Assembly (NCBI GenBank): GCA_001897995.1
Contig: MKRV01000263.1
Span: 1 to 48,350, forward strand
Length of the DNA stretch: 48,350 nt
Reading direction: 5' to 3'
From: Alphaproteobacteria bacterium 65-37
Lineage (GTDB): Bacteria; Pseudomonadota; Alphaproteobacteria; Reyranellales; Reyranellaceae
Made by a program: the position numbers and the translations under genes. Shown here piece after piece: positions 11,417 through 19,318 of this stretch; within the stretch, counting starts at the first letter, position 1, and each line of letters opens with the position of its first letter. The notes under the pieces are model-generated. The model made no database searches, was not told the origin of the DNA, and saw only the letters and a program-made list of their open reading frames with translations.

Positions 11417-11482
11417 CTAGAGCAGCGCCCGGGAAGAGGGAGCCGCATGCGGCTCCCTCTTCCCGGGCATAAGCTGCTCTAG
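11417..11482. repeat. Palindromic repeat element 1 with CTAGAGCA ends
   Basis: A 42-bp perfect palindrome (11427-11468) is bracketed by CTAGAGCAGC on the left and its reverse complement GCTGCTCTAG on the right (11473-11482). The core could act as a terminator for the upstream gene, but the matching outer repeats and the sister element 12 bp away suggest a mobile palindromic unit. Confidence 0.8.
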
Positions 11483-11494
11483 AATCGATAGAAT

Positions 11495-11547
11495 CTAGAG
11501 CACGACCTTCCGTTCGACTGAGCCCAGTCGAACGGAACTTGCTCTAG
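11495..11547. repeat. Palindromic repeat element 2 with CTAGAGCA ends
   Basis: CTAGAGCA at 11495-11502 and TGCTCTAG at 11540-11547 bracket a perfect 11-bp stem (CCGTTCGACTG / CAGTCGAACGG) with an AGCC loop at 11510-11535. The ends match element 1 while the core differs. The right end supplies the TAG stop of the ankyrin gene on the minus strand. Confidence 0.78.
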
Positions 11548-12944
11548 GGTTCCGCCGTCGCGACCTTCTCCAGCACGGCGCGGGCGCCTGTCTTGCCGTT
11601 ATGGATTGCCCAGTCGAGGGGCGTTGCGCCCCATAGTGTGTCGGGAATGTCACGGCGCGCGCCACGGGCCAGCAGGAGTTCCAGCATCGGCAGGTTGTCG
11701 TCGACGGCGGCCTGATGCAGCGGCAGGCTGTGCGCATGCACCGGCAGGAAGACGTTGGGATCGGCCCCGGCATCGAGTGCCATCCGGGCCGTCTCGACCT
11801 GGCGGTTGATCACCGCGAGTCCCAGGGCGCGCTGAACATCGTCGCCCGACGCGCCCTGCAGCAGCGCCGGCAAGCGATCGGTCCGGCCGAGCGCCGCCGC
11901 GATCGGCGCCGTCATCGGCAGGCCGGCATCGAGCAGGGCAAGGACGGGCGCCAGTTCCCAATGCGCCAGGGTCACGTCGATGGCACGCGGTGACGGCACC
12001 GCACCGCCACGTATCAGGCAGTCGATCAAGGGTTGCTGCAAGCCCTGCTCGCGGGCCGGCGCGCTGGTCATCACCAGCTCCAGCGCATAGTCGAGATCGG
12101 CCTGGTCGACGCCGCGAACGATCATCGTTTCGGCCACCTCGACCATGTTGGTCGGCATGCGCTTTATCCCGGTCGGATTGTTGGCGATGAACCAGAAGAG
12201 CTTGGGATCGCGGAAATACTGGAACCGGCTGGCGCTGCGATAGGCTTCGGGACCGAGGATGCGCTCCCGCAGCAGGCGCGGTTCGGCGTCGAGGCGGCGG
12301 GCAAGCTCGGCGACGTCACCCTTCCGAAGAGCCTTCACCGCTGCCCGGAACGATGGGTCGGTAATGCGGTCGCGATCGAGCAAGGCCACGATGGCCGCCT
12401 TGTCATCCGAGGTGCCGCGCCGGGCCGCCGACAATGGCATCCGGCCCTTGGCATCGCGCTGCCATTCCAGCGCATTGCCGACGATCAGCCGCTCGACGAG
12501 AGCGAGCGGCCCGCGCGATGCTGCGACATGCAGTGCCGTCTCGCCGCCGGGGGCACCGTCATGACGCGGATTGGCGCCGGCCTCGAGCAGCAGATCGACG
12601 ATCGCGAGGCGTGCGTCATCCGGCGCCCTGCTCGCACAGGCCTGCCAAAGCGGCGGCCCCCGATCGCCGGCCTCACCGTCGACGGCATTTCCTTCATCCA
12701 GCAGCCGCCGCACGGCGGCAAGATCGCCCGCGCGCGCTGCGGCGCCGAGCGGCGAGAGCGGTATTGCGTCGTCGACCTTGCGCATCAGTTCCGCCCAGGT
12801 GGCGACACCGTATTCGTGGGCAAGGCGACGCTGCGCCGCGGCGAGGCCCAGCGACGTGTCTTTTGCCAATTGCTTGGCCTGCTTGCGCAGATGATCCTTG
12901 GAAGGGCGCGCCGGCAGCGCGCGGATGGTCTTAGGGGCCGACAT
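11544..12944 (-). CDS. Ankyrin-repeat protein
   Basis: The 466-residue product starts with a segment often found before ankyrin arrays in proteobacteria (LPARPSKDHLRKQAKQLAKD, then LAHEYGVATWAELMRKV). Ankyrin-type units follow, for example LGAAARAGDLAAVRRLLDEG, GGETALHVAASRGPLALVER, and near the C terminus LPLHQAAVDDNLPMLELLLA and GATPLDWAIHNGK. There is no signal peptide or membrane segment, so it is probably a cytoplasmic protein-binding protein. A good ribosome-binding site (AAGGGAG) precedes the ATG. Its stop codon lies within palindromic element 2, so the last residues may have been set by that insertion. No partner is evident. Confidence 0.88.
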   Translation of the reverse strand: MSAPKTIRALPARPSKDHLRKQAKQLAKDTSLGLAAAQRRLAHEYGVATWAELMRKVDDAIPLSPLGAAARAGDLAAVRRLLDEGNAVDGEAGDRGPPLWQACASRAPDDARLAIVDLLLEAGANPRHDGAPGGETALHVAASRGPLALVERLIVGNALEWQRDAKGRMPLSAARRGTSDDKAAIVALLDRDRITDPSFRAAVKALRKGDVAELARRLDAEPRLLRERILGPEAYRSASRFQYFRDPKLFWFIANNPTGIKRMPTNMVEVAETMIVRGVDQADLDYALELVMTSAPAREQGLQQPLIDCLIRGGAVPSPRAIDVTLAHWELAPVLALLDAGLPMTAPIAAALGRTDRLPALLQGASGDDVQRALGLAVINRQVETARMALDAGADPNVFLPVHAHSLPLHQAAVDDNLPMLELLLARGARRDIPDTLWGATPLDWAIHNGKTGARAVLEKVATAEP

Positions 12945-13070
12945 ATTTCTCCCTTTCCCGATGCCTGGCGTCCGCTCACAGGCAGGAAAGGTCGAACGAC
13001 CAATCGGAGATGTTCAGGTGGGCTCGGCCCTTTCCGCGGACAGGTGGCCGCCTTGTCGGCCGACCGAACC

Positions 13071-14375
13071 TTATCGCTTCCGCGTCAGATCTGCCAACAG
13101 GCGGTCGACGAACTTGGGCGAGTAGCCGAGCAAGGCCGCCTCATCGGCCAGCTCCTTCTCGAGCTGGCCGAGGGCGGCGACGAACGAGCCGCCTTGCGCC
13201 AGCGCCTTCTCGACCAGCGCGCCCGCCTTTTGCTTGCCCATCTTGCGGGCGAGGAGAAACGTCGCGCGCTCGGCGAACACGGCGGCTTCAGCAGCACCCA
13301 TGTTGGCCTGCAGGGCGTCGGGCTCGACGGTGAGGCCTGCCGCCACCTCGGCCATCGCTTCGATCGCCGATCCCAGGCACTCGACGAGCGCGGCGAGCGT
13401 CGGCCATTCGGCCTGCCAACCACCGAGGGCACGTTCATGCTCCTGCGGCAGGGCGGCAACAATAGTCGCGGCCAGCATCGGCGCCCGCGCCGCAGCCGAC
13501 AGCACCAGTGCCGCGCCGACGGGATTGCGCTTGTGTGGCATGGTCGAGGAGCCACCGCGGCCGGCGCCCGAAGGCTCCGCCGCCTCGCCCACTTCGAGCT
13601 GCATCATCAGCGAGATGTCGCGCGCCGCCTTGGCGAGGGCCCCGACCAGGAGTGCCGTATCCTGCGCCAGAGCCGCGATCCGTACGCGCTGCGTGAACCA
13701 GGGGCCGGGCGGCAAGGCGAGTCCGAGCTTCTTGGCCAGGGCTCGCATGACGGGTTCGGCCTCACGCCCCAACGCCGTGAGGCTGCCCGAGGCGCCGCCG
13801 AACTGCAGGATCTGCGTTTCCTCAAAACTGTCGGTCAGCCGGCGCTGCGCGCGATCGATGTCCGAGGCCCAGCCGGCGATCTTCTGGCCCAGCGCCAGCG
13901 GCGTGGCGGGCTGCAGCAAGGTACGCCCCAGCATGGGCGTGGTGCGGTGCTTGCGGGCGAGCCGGGCAAAGCCTGCAACAATGCCCTTCGTCATCTCGAG
14001 CAGCGGCGGCAGGGCCTCGCCGAGCTGCAGCACCATCGCCGTGTCGATCACGTCTTGGCTGGTGGCGCCCCAGTGCACGAAGCCAACCGCAGCAGCGTCG
14101 CGTTTGGCGACCTGTTCCGTCAACGCCTTGACCAGCGGCACTGTCAGGGTCGCGCTGCGCCGTGCCGCGGCAGCAAGCGCCGCCGGATCGTAGAGCTCGG
14201 CCTCACAGGCTTTGGCAATGATCGAGGCCGCACGCTTGGGGATCAGCCCGGCGGCGGCCGTCGCCTCTGCGAGGGCCGCCTCGAAGCGCAGCATCTGACG
14301 CAAGGTGGCGGCATCGGAGAAAGCCTCCACCGTCGCCGCTGACGCGCCGAGTGCATTGACCAGCCGGCCGGCCAT
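13071..14375 (-). CDS. pcaB: 3-carboxy-cis,cis-muconate cycloisomerase PcaB
   Basis: Second step of the protocatechuate branch of the beta-ketoadipate pathway: converts beta-carboxymuconate to gamma-carboxymuconolactone. It belongs to the fumarase/aspartase superfamily, shown by the signature GSSTMPHKRNP near residues 276-286 and HWGATSQDVIDT near 99-110. The 434-residue length fits PcaB. I chose the ATG at 14375 because MAGRLVNALGASAATVEAFS is a reasonable N terminus and it lies 4 bp beyond the pcaG stop. The longer frame upstream overlaps pcaG. pcaC, pcaD and the later pathway genes are not in the window. Confidence 0.92.
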   Translation of the reverse strand: MAGRLVNALGASAATVEAFSDAATLRQMLRFEAALAEATAAAGLIPKRAASIIAKACEAELYDPAALAAAARRSATLTVPLVKALTEQVAKRDAAAVGFVHWGATSQDVIDTAMVLQLGEALPPLLEMTKGIVAGFARLARKHRTTPMLGRTLLQPATPLALGQKIAGWASDIDRAQRRLTDSFEETQILQFGGASGSLTALGREAEPVMRALAKKLGLALPPGPWFTQRVRIAALAQDTALLVGALAKAARDISLMMQLEVGEAAEPSGAGRGGSSTMPHKRNPVGAALVLSAAARAPMLAATIVAALPQEHERALGGWQAEWPTLAALVECLGSAIEAMAEVAAGLTVEPDALQANMGAAEAAVFAERATFLLARKMGKQKAGALVEKALAQGGSFVAALGQLEKELADEAALLGYSPKFVDRLLADLTRKR

Positions 14376-14379
14376 GCGC

Positions 14380-14943
14380 TCAGCAGTCGAAGAAGACGGT
14401 TTCGTCGGAGCCGCCGAGGCAAATCGGCAGCCGCCAGACACCCGCCGCATCGCGCTTGGCGATCAAGGTCGACCGACGCGCCGGCTCAACCAGCTTCAGC
14501 ACGGGGTCTTCGGCCAGTGCCGGATCGCCGTCGAAATAGAGCCGCGTTGCCAGCCGATTGAGGAGACCGCGCGCGAACACCGAGACGTTGATATGCGGTG
14601 CCTGCAGGCCACCCGCCGGCCACGGCACCCGGCCGGGCCGAATGGTGCGAAAGACCGCGCGCCCCGCCGTGTCGGTCGAGGCACGGCCGAAGCCATGGAA
14701 GCCCGGATCGAGTGGCAGGTTGCGGCGATCCTCCGGATGGTCGTAGCGGCCATGGCTGTTGGCCTGCCAGAGCTCGAACAGCCCATCGGGCACGATCGCG
14801 CCGTCAGCGTCGACCAGGCTGAGCTCGATCTCCACCCGGTCCCCCGCGACTCCGGCCGGCGCGAGATCGTCGTGATAGGACCGCGCGAGGGTGCCGAAAT
14901 AGAACGGACCGACCGTCTGGGACGGCGTCAATGCGCGGCTCAT
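14380..14943 (-). CDS. pcaG: Protocatechuate 3,4-dioxygenase alpha subunit PcaG
   Basis: Structural alpha subunit of the intradiol ring-cleaving dioxygenase. The 187-residue product starts MSRALTPSQTVGPFYFGTL and has the intradiol fold blocks ELWQANSHGRYDHPEDRRN, GFGRASTDTAGRAVFRTIRP and LQAPHINVSVFARGLL. It lacks the full set of iron ligands seen in PcaH, as expected for the alpha chain. The ATG overlaps the pcaH stop (14940-14943, ATGA), indicating coupled translation of the two subunits. Confidence 0.95.
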   Translation of the reverse strand: MSRALTPSQTVGPFYFGTLARSYHDDLAPAGVAGDRVEIELSLVDADGAIVPDGLFELWQANSHGRYDHPEDRRNLPLDPGFHGFGRASTDTAGRAVFRTIRPGRVPWPAGGLQAPHINVSVFARGLLNRLATRLYFDGDPALAEDPVLKLVEPARRSTLIAKRDAAGVWRLPICLGGSDETVFFDC

Positions 14944-15644
14944 GCGTTCTCCATCGGCGTGGCATCGCGGCCGCGCAACACGATGTCGAAGCGATAGGCC
15001 AGCGCCCATTCGGGCTGGGTCGAGTCCATGTCGAAAGCCGCCTGCATGCGGGCCCGCGCACCCTCGGGCACCGAATTGTAGATCGGGTCGTAAGCAAGCA
15101 GCGGATCGTTGGGGAAATACATCTGCGTGATCAGGCGCGTCGCGAAGGCCGGCCCGAACAGCGAGAAGTGGATATGCGCCGGCCGCCAGGCATTGTGATG
15201 GTTCTTCCAGGGATAGGCGCCGGGCTTGATGGTGATGAACTTGTAGTTGCCCTCGGCATCGGCACGGGCGCGGCCGCCGCCGAAGAAATTGGGATCGAGC
15301 GGCGCGTCGTGCTGATCGCCGGGATGGTGGTAGCGGCCAGCGGCATTGCATTGCCAGATCTCGACCAGCGCCTCGGGCACCGGCTTGCCGTCCTGATCGA
15401 GCACGCGGCCCTGCACGATGATGCGCTCACCGAGCGGCTCAGCCATGCGCTGACGCGTCAGGTCGTTCTCTGCCGAGTCCAGCCGCGTGGCGCGCAGCGA
15501 CGGGCCGGTGACCTCGGAGAGGCTGTGCGGCAGCATCACGGCCGGCCGGCTGGGCGCCCGCCGCGCCGTCGACTTGTAGCCGGGCGAATCGTTGGACGGA
15601 TGATCCCGGCCCGGCGCGGGCCGGCGATAGGTTTCCTCGTTCAT
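14940..15644 (-). CDS. pcaH: Protocatechuate 3,4-dioxygenase beta subunit PcaH
   Basis: Catalytic subunit with non-haem Fe(III); opens protocatechuate to beta-carboxymuconate. All four iron ligands are present: Tyr105 (AAGRYHHPGDQ), Tyr144 (GAYPWKNHH), His157 and His159 (RPAHIHFS). Arg154, the conserved active-site Arg, is also there. These are three below the Pseudomonas putida numbering. The 234-residue length is normal. It starts 32 bp after the stop of the phosphonate monoester hydrolase gene, so it may be transcribed with it. Confidence 0.96.
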   Translation of the reverse strand: MNEETYRRPAPGRDHPSNDSPGYKSTARRAPSRPAVMLPHSLSEVTGPSLRATRLDSAENDLTRQRMAEPLGERIIVQGRVLDQDGKPVPEALVEIWQCNAAGRYHHPGDQHDAPLDPNFFGGGRARADAEGNYKFITIKPGAYPWKNHHNAWRPAHIHFSLFGPAFATRLITQMYFPNDPLLAYDPIYNSVPEGARARMQAAFDMDSTQPEWALAYRFDIVLRGRDATPMENA

Positions 15645-15676
15645 CCGTCCACTCTACAGCCCGCCCTCTGGGTCGC

Positions 15677-17221
15677 CTAGGCCGCCCGCACCTCCAGGCC
15701 CTTGGGCGTGGCGCGGTAACCCGTCAGGGTGCGTTCGGCATAGCCCAGCCGCCAGTCCAGCATCTTGCGCGCATAGTCCGCGACCACGGCCGCATAGGCA
15801 GGATCGGTCGCGCAGTTCACGAACTGGCCGGGATCCTTCTTCAGGTCGAACAGCAGCGGCGGCAGGGCTGCGAAATGCACGTACTTGAAGGCGTCGTCCT
15901 GCACGACGGCCAGCGCACACTTGTCCATCGGTACGCCGAGCGCCGACTCTGGCTTGGAATAGTGCAGGTCGCGGAAGTCGAACTCGTAGTGCGCCTCGGT
16001 GCGCCAGTCGGCCGGCGTGTCGCCCTGGCAGAAGGGCAGCAGCGAATGGCCGTCGCACTGGCGCGGCACCGGCAGGCCGAGCCATTCGAGGATGGTCGGC
16101 ATGGTGTCGACGGTCTCGGTAAAGCGCTCGACGATGCTGCCGCGTGCCCCGTTGGCCTCGGCCCGCGGATCGCGGATGACCATCGGGATGCGGTAGGACT
16201 CGTCGAAATAGCCGATCTTGCCCAGCAGATGGTGGTCGCCCAGCTGCTCGCCATGATCGCAAGTAAAGACGATCAGCGTGTCGTCCCACTGGCCGGTCTG
16301 CTTCAGGTAGTCGAACACGCGGCCGAGATGATCGTCGATCTCGCTCATCAGCCCGCAATAGGTCGCGCGCAGCTGTGCCACCTCGGCGTCGCTCATCGCC
16401 GAGGCCGGCGCCTTGCCGTCCTGGAAGAAGCTCGCCTGGTTGATGTTGTTCACATAGTAGGCGAGCAGCGCGTTCTGCTTGGCTTCCTCGGCCGGCGAGG
16501 CAGCGCGCACGACCTTGGGCATGTCCTCGGGCCGGTACATCGCATTGTAGGGCGCGGGCGCAATGAACGGCGGATGCGGCCGGTAGTAGCCGAGATGCAG
16601 GAACCACGGCTTGCCGCCGCGCCCGCGCAGGTAGCTGAGGCCGCGCTCGGTGAACCAGGCCGTATCCGACAGCTCCTTGGGGATCACGGCCGGCCGGCCG
16701 GTGGCGCCGGCGCCGGCCTCGTCGCCACGCTCGCCTTGCGGCAGCCAGATATCGTCGCGGTTCTTGGGCAGCTTGAAGCCCTGCCCTTCCACCCAGCCGA
16801 AATAGGCGTCGCGATTCTCGAAGGCGCCGACCGAGCGGAAGCCGTCCATGATGTCGCCCAGCACGAAGAAGCGCGGATCGTTGGGAGCGGTGTGGCGCGG
16901 GTCGGGTGTCGTCGTGGTGTAGCCGACCAGCGCCGGATCGTAGCCGCCACGGCGCAGTTCGTGGGCCAGGTTGGTGAAGCGCAGCGACAGCGGAATGGTG
17001 TTCTGCACTGCGCGATGGTTCATCAGATACTGGCCGGTCAGCAGGCTGGCGCGCGCCGGCCCGCAGGGCACGGCCTGGGTGAAATGGTTGCGGAAGGTCA
17101 CGCCCTCGGCACACAGCCGGTCGAGGTTAGGCAACTTCAGATAGTCCGCGCCCAGCTTGGGCAGCATCAGCCCGCGCCATTGGTCGACGACGATAAGCAG
17201 AACGTTCTTGGGCGCAGGCAT
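15677..17221 (-). CDS. Phosphonate monoester hydrolase / sulfatase-family phosphodiesterase
   Basis: Alkaline-phosphatase-superfamily enzyme that cleaves phosphonate monoesters and phosphodiesters. The 514 residues equal the length I remember for the Rhizobium leguminosarum enzyme, and long blocks match it: NVLLIVVDQWRG, LMNHRAVQNT, IGYTTTTPDPR-like VGYTTTTPDPRHTAPNDPRF, GDIMDGFRSVGAFE, and DHGEQLGDHHLLGKIGYF. The sulfatase signature C53-G-P-A-R57 marks Cys53 for conversion to formylglycine, which needs a maturase elsewhere. There is no signal peptide, so it is likely cytoplasmic. It is 72 bp from a divergent dehydrogenase and directly upstream of pcaH, a linkage I cannot explain by pathway. 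Confidence 0.9.
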   Translation of the reverse strand: MPAPKNVLLIVVDQWRGLMLPKLGADYLKLPNLDRLCAEGVTFRNHFTQAVPCGPARASLLTGQYLMNHRAVQNTIPLSLRFTNLAHELRRGGYDPALVGYTTTTPDPRHTAPNDPRFFVLGDIMDGFRSVGAFENRDAYFGWVEGQGFKLPKNRDDIWLPQGERGDEAGAGATGRPAVIPKELSDTAWFTERGLSYLRGRGGKPWFLHLGYYRPHPPFIAPAPYNAMYRPEDMPKVVRAASPAEEAKQNALLAYYVNNINQASFFQDGKAPASAMSDAEVAQLRATYCGLMSEIDDHLGRVFDYLKQTGQWDDTLIVFTCDHGEQLGDHHLLGKIGYFDESYRIPMVIRDPRAEANGARGSIVERFTETVDTMPTILEWLGLPVPRQCDGHSLLPFCQGDTPADWRTEAHYEFDFRDLHYSKPESALGVPMDKCALAVVQDDAFKYVHFAALPPLLFDLKKDPGQFVNCATDPAYAAVVADYARKMLDWRLGYAERTLTGYRATPKGLEVRAA

Positions 17222-17293
17222 TTCGAGATCACCGAGGTTGGAAGGGCGCGTGATTGCGCTAGAGTGCCGTCAAATTCGCGGAGGAGACAACAC

Positions 17294-18325
17294 GTGGCGC
17301 GTTTCAAGATCGTGACGACCGGGCCGGGCAGCACGGACCATTCCCTGGAAATGGAGGCCCTGGCCGGGCTCGGCGCGGAGATCGTCGAGGTGTCGGGCAG
17401 CGAGGACGACCTCGCCAAGGCGGCCGCCGATGCCGACGCCATCTACGGCAAGGGGCGCCCGCGCATCACCGCCAAGGTGATCGAAGCCGGCAAGAAGCTG
17501 AAGGTCGTGTCGCTGGGCAGCGTCGGCGTCGACTCCGTCGATGTCGATGCCGCGACCAGGCTCGGCATCCCGGTGACCAACGTGCCCGATACCTTCATCG
17601 AGGAAGTGGCCGACCATGCCATGACCCTGATCCTGGCGAGTTGGCGGCGGCTCGTCGTGCAGGACCAGATGGTGCGCAAGGGCGACTGGGCCAAGGGCCG
17701 TCCCATGCTGTACGAGTTCCCGCGTCTCATGGGCATGACCTTGGGATTCATCTCGTTCGGCCATGTCGCGCGTGCCGTCGCCAAGCGCGCCGCGCCCTTC
17801 GGCTTCCAGATGCTGGCCTACGATCCCTATATCGAAGAGCTGGTCATGTCCGAGTACGGCGTGCAGCCGGTCGGCTATGACGAGCTGCTGCAGCGCGCCG
17901 ACATCGTCAGCATGCATGCGCCCGGCACCAAGGACGCGCACCACATGATGAAGGAGCGACAGTTCCGTCTCATGAAGAAGACGGCGCTGTTCGTGAACAC
18001 CGGCCGCGGCTCGACCGTGGACGAGGCCGCCCTGATCAAGGCGTTGCAGGAAGGCTGGATTGCCGGCGCCGGCCTCGACGTGCTCGAAACCGAGCCGGTC
18101 GGCCACAACAATCCGCTGCTGGGCATGGAAAACGTCATCCTGACGGCGCATGTCGCCTCGGCCTCGAACCGCTTCGACCCCGCCCGCAAGCGCCGCGTCG
18201 GCGCCGAGCTGTCGCTGGTGCTGAGCGGCAAGTGGCCCCGCGCCTGCGTCAATCCCACGGTGCTGGAGAAGTCGAGCCTGCAGCGCTGGCAGCCCTTCTC
18301 GATGGAACGCGGCCCCGGCAACTAG
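17294..18325 (+). CDS. NAD(P)-dependent 2-hydroxyacid dehydrogenase (D-isomer family)
   Basis: Member of the D-2-hydroxyacid dehydrogenase/phosphoglycerate dehydrogenase fold; substrate unknown. The GTG at 17294 follows a good ribosome-binding site (GGAGGAGA), giving 343 residues. Catalytic residues are visible: Arg in NTGRGSTVDEAAL near 236, Glu in LETEPVG near 266, His in TAHVASAS near 285. The dinucleotide loop reads LGFISFGHVARAVAK near 150, where the usual G-x-G-x-x-G is S-F-G-H-V-A; this is a marked departure. The gene is divergent from the phosphonate hydrolase, and its stop overlaps the convergent small gene. Confidence 0.9.
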   Translation: MARFKIVTTGPGSTDHSLEMEALAGLGAEIVEVSGSEDDLAKAAADADAIYGKGRPRITAKVIEAGKKLKVVSLGSVGVDSVDVDAATRLGIPVTNVPDTFIEEVADHAMTLILASWRRLVVQDQMVRKGDWAKGRPMLYEFPRLMGMTLGFISFGHVARAVAKRAAPFGFQMLAYDPYIEELVMSEYGVQPVGYDELLQRADIVSMHAPGTKDAHHMMKERQFRLMKKTALFVNTGRGSTVDEAALIKALQEGWIAGAGLDVLETEPVGHNNPLLGMENVILTAHVASASNRFDPARKRRVGAELSLVLSGKWPRACVNPTVLEKSSLQRWQPFSMERGPGN

Positions 18326-18519
18326 CCCCGGGGCGGCAAGTTCCGGGTCGCCTCCAATCGGTCCCGGATGGCCCGATCGCACTGCGCCAGGCTGTCGAAC
18401 GGGCCGAGGACGACGCGGTCGCCGTCGTCGACGGCATACCAGCCTGTCTGGGTGATGTTGTAGTCGCCCAGATCGGACGTCGGCACATGAACAGCGATTA
18501 GATCCTTGGGCGTGGGCAT
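18322..18519 (-). CDS. Small hypothetical protein
   Basis: The 65-residue product reads plausibly as a small soluble protein: SDLGDYNITQTGWYAVDDGD, then RVVLGPFDSLAQCDRAIRDR. The GWYAVDDGDRVVLGPF pattern resembles short uncharacterised proteins of Bradyrhizobium-like genomes as I remember them. It is convergent with the dehydrogenase and overlaps its stop by 4 bp. No strong ribosome-binding site is visible. I assign no function. Confidence 0.5.
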   Translation of the reverse strand: MPTPKDLIAVHVPTSDLGDYNITQTGWYAVDDGDRVVLGPFDSLAQCDRAIRDRLEATRNLPPRG

Positions 18520-18989
18520 GAAGGAACGATGATCCTTCGGCAGGGCTTTTCAAGTCCTCTCTACGAGTGCCTCCAGACCAGTTCGCAGTGCTGACCAATC
18601 CTTCCGCCTCCTACCCTGTCTCGATGTCGCCTATCTCGATGTCACATCGGCCCGTCGACGTCCGGCGATGGGTCTCGCATTCACTGTTCGCCCCGCATTC
18701 TCCATTCACGCCATCCGAATCGTCGGCAAGGGCGCGCCGATAGGACTGCGCGACTGAGACTCGACCGGCCCACCGCTCCACTTGTCCATGACAGTTGGAC
18801 GTCACTTTCCTATCGCAATGACTCTGCTAAGGCGTGATTTTCATCGATCAGATATTCAATATTGTTCGTTGCTCACGCGCACCGGACTCAATAGCGTCGC
18901 ACTCAGCGTAGCGCCGAGTACCATTCCACTCACTGAAGTGGGGCGTCATGCAACACAAACATTTTTTCTCACCAGTCGATCGCTGACTT
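18520..18989. other. Low-coding, comparatively AT-rich interval upstream of the peptide cluster
   Basis: These 470 bp hold no convincing gene. Short frames on both strands have implausible composition. From about 18780 to 18985 the sequence is distinctly richer in A and T than its surroundings (for example CAGATATTCAATATTGTTCG near 18848). It is the likely place for the promoter of the plus-strand cluster that follows, or a remnant of the insertion that brought it. I see no clear -35/-10 pair. Confidence 0.5.
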
Positions 18990-19265
18990 GTGCCGTTTGC
19001 GGCCCGGTTCGGGCACACGGCAGAAGACTTGGCCAATGATCGCGCGCTCGAAGACCGTCTGATGGACGACTATGCGCGGTCTCATGGCCACGTTCCGACC
19101 GAGAACTGGATACTTGTCGTTCACGCCGACAACTCCAGCGAGTTTCATGTGTTCGACGATCCGTCCCGGATGTGGTGCTGCCGCAACAGGGATGTCATTC
19201 GCAAGCTCATCGACCGGGAGGTCGAAGAACTCGAGGCAGAGAATCGGCGCGTAGCGACAAGCTGA
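18990..19265 (+). CDS. Hypothetical protein at the head of the peptide-modification cluster
   Basis: From a GTG at 18990 the product is 91 residues; from an internal ATG at 19062 it is 67 residues. It is acidic and soluble with no signal peptide: RSHGHVPTENWILVVHADNS, then SSEFHVFDDPSRMWCCRNRD and a charged helical C terminus (VIRKLIDREVEELEAENRRV). I recognise no family. It lies 53 bp before the candidate precursor on the same strand and may be co-transcribed. A small regulatory or binding role is possible, but nothing in the sequence shows it. It could also be a second substrate peptide, although it has no repeated core-like motif. Confidence 0.5.
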   Translation: MPFAARFGHTAEDLANDRALEDRLMDDYARSHGHVPTENWILVVHADNSSEFHVFDDPSRMWCCRNRDVIRKLIDREVEELEAENRRVATS

Positions 19266-19318
19266 TACTTGCTGCCTTCGACAGGTAACCCGGCTTCTAC
19301 AACTGGAAGGAGCGTGTC

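Noticed and set aside
12033..14342. 769-codon open frame on the plus strand across the ankyrin and pcaB genes
   Set aside because: It spans two well-supported minus-strand genes and the gap between them, and is an antisense by-product of high GC.
18782..19039. 85-codon frame in the AT-richer interval, considered as a second precursor peptide
   Set aside because: No ribosome-binding site, no leader/core layout, and it overlaps the better-composed frame starting at 18990.
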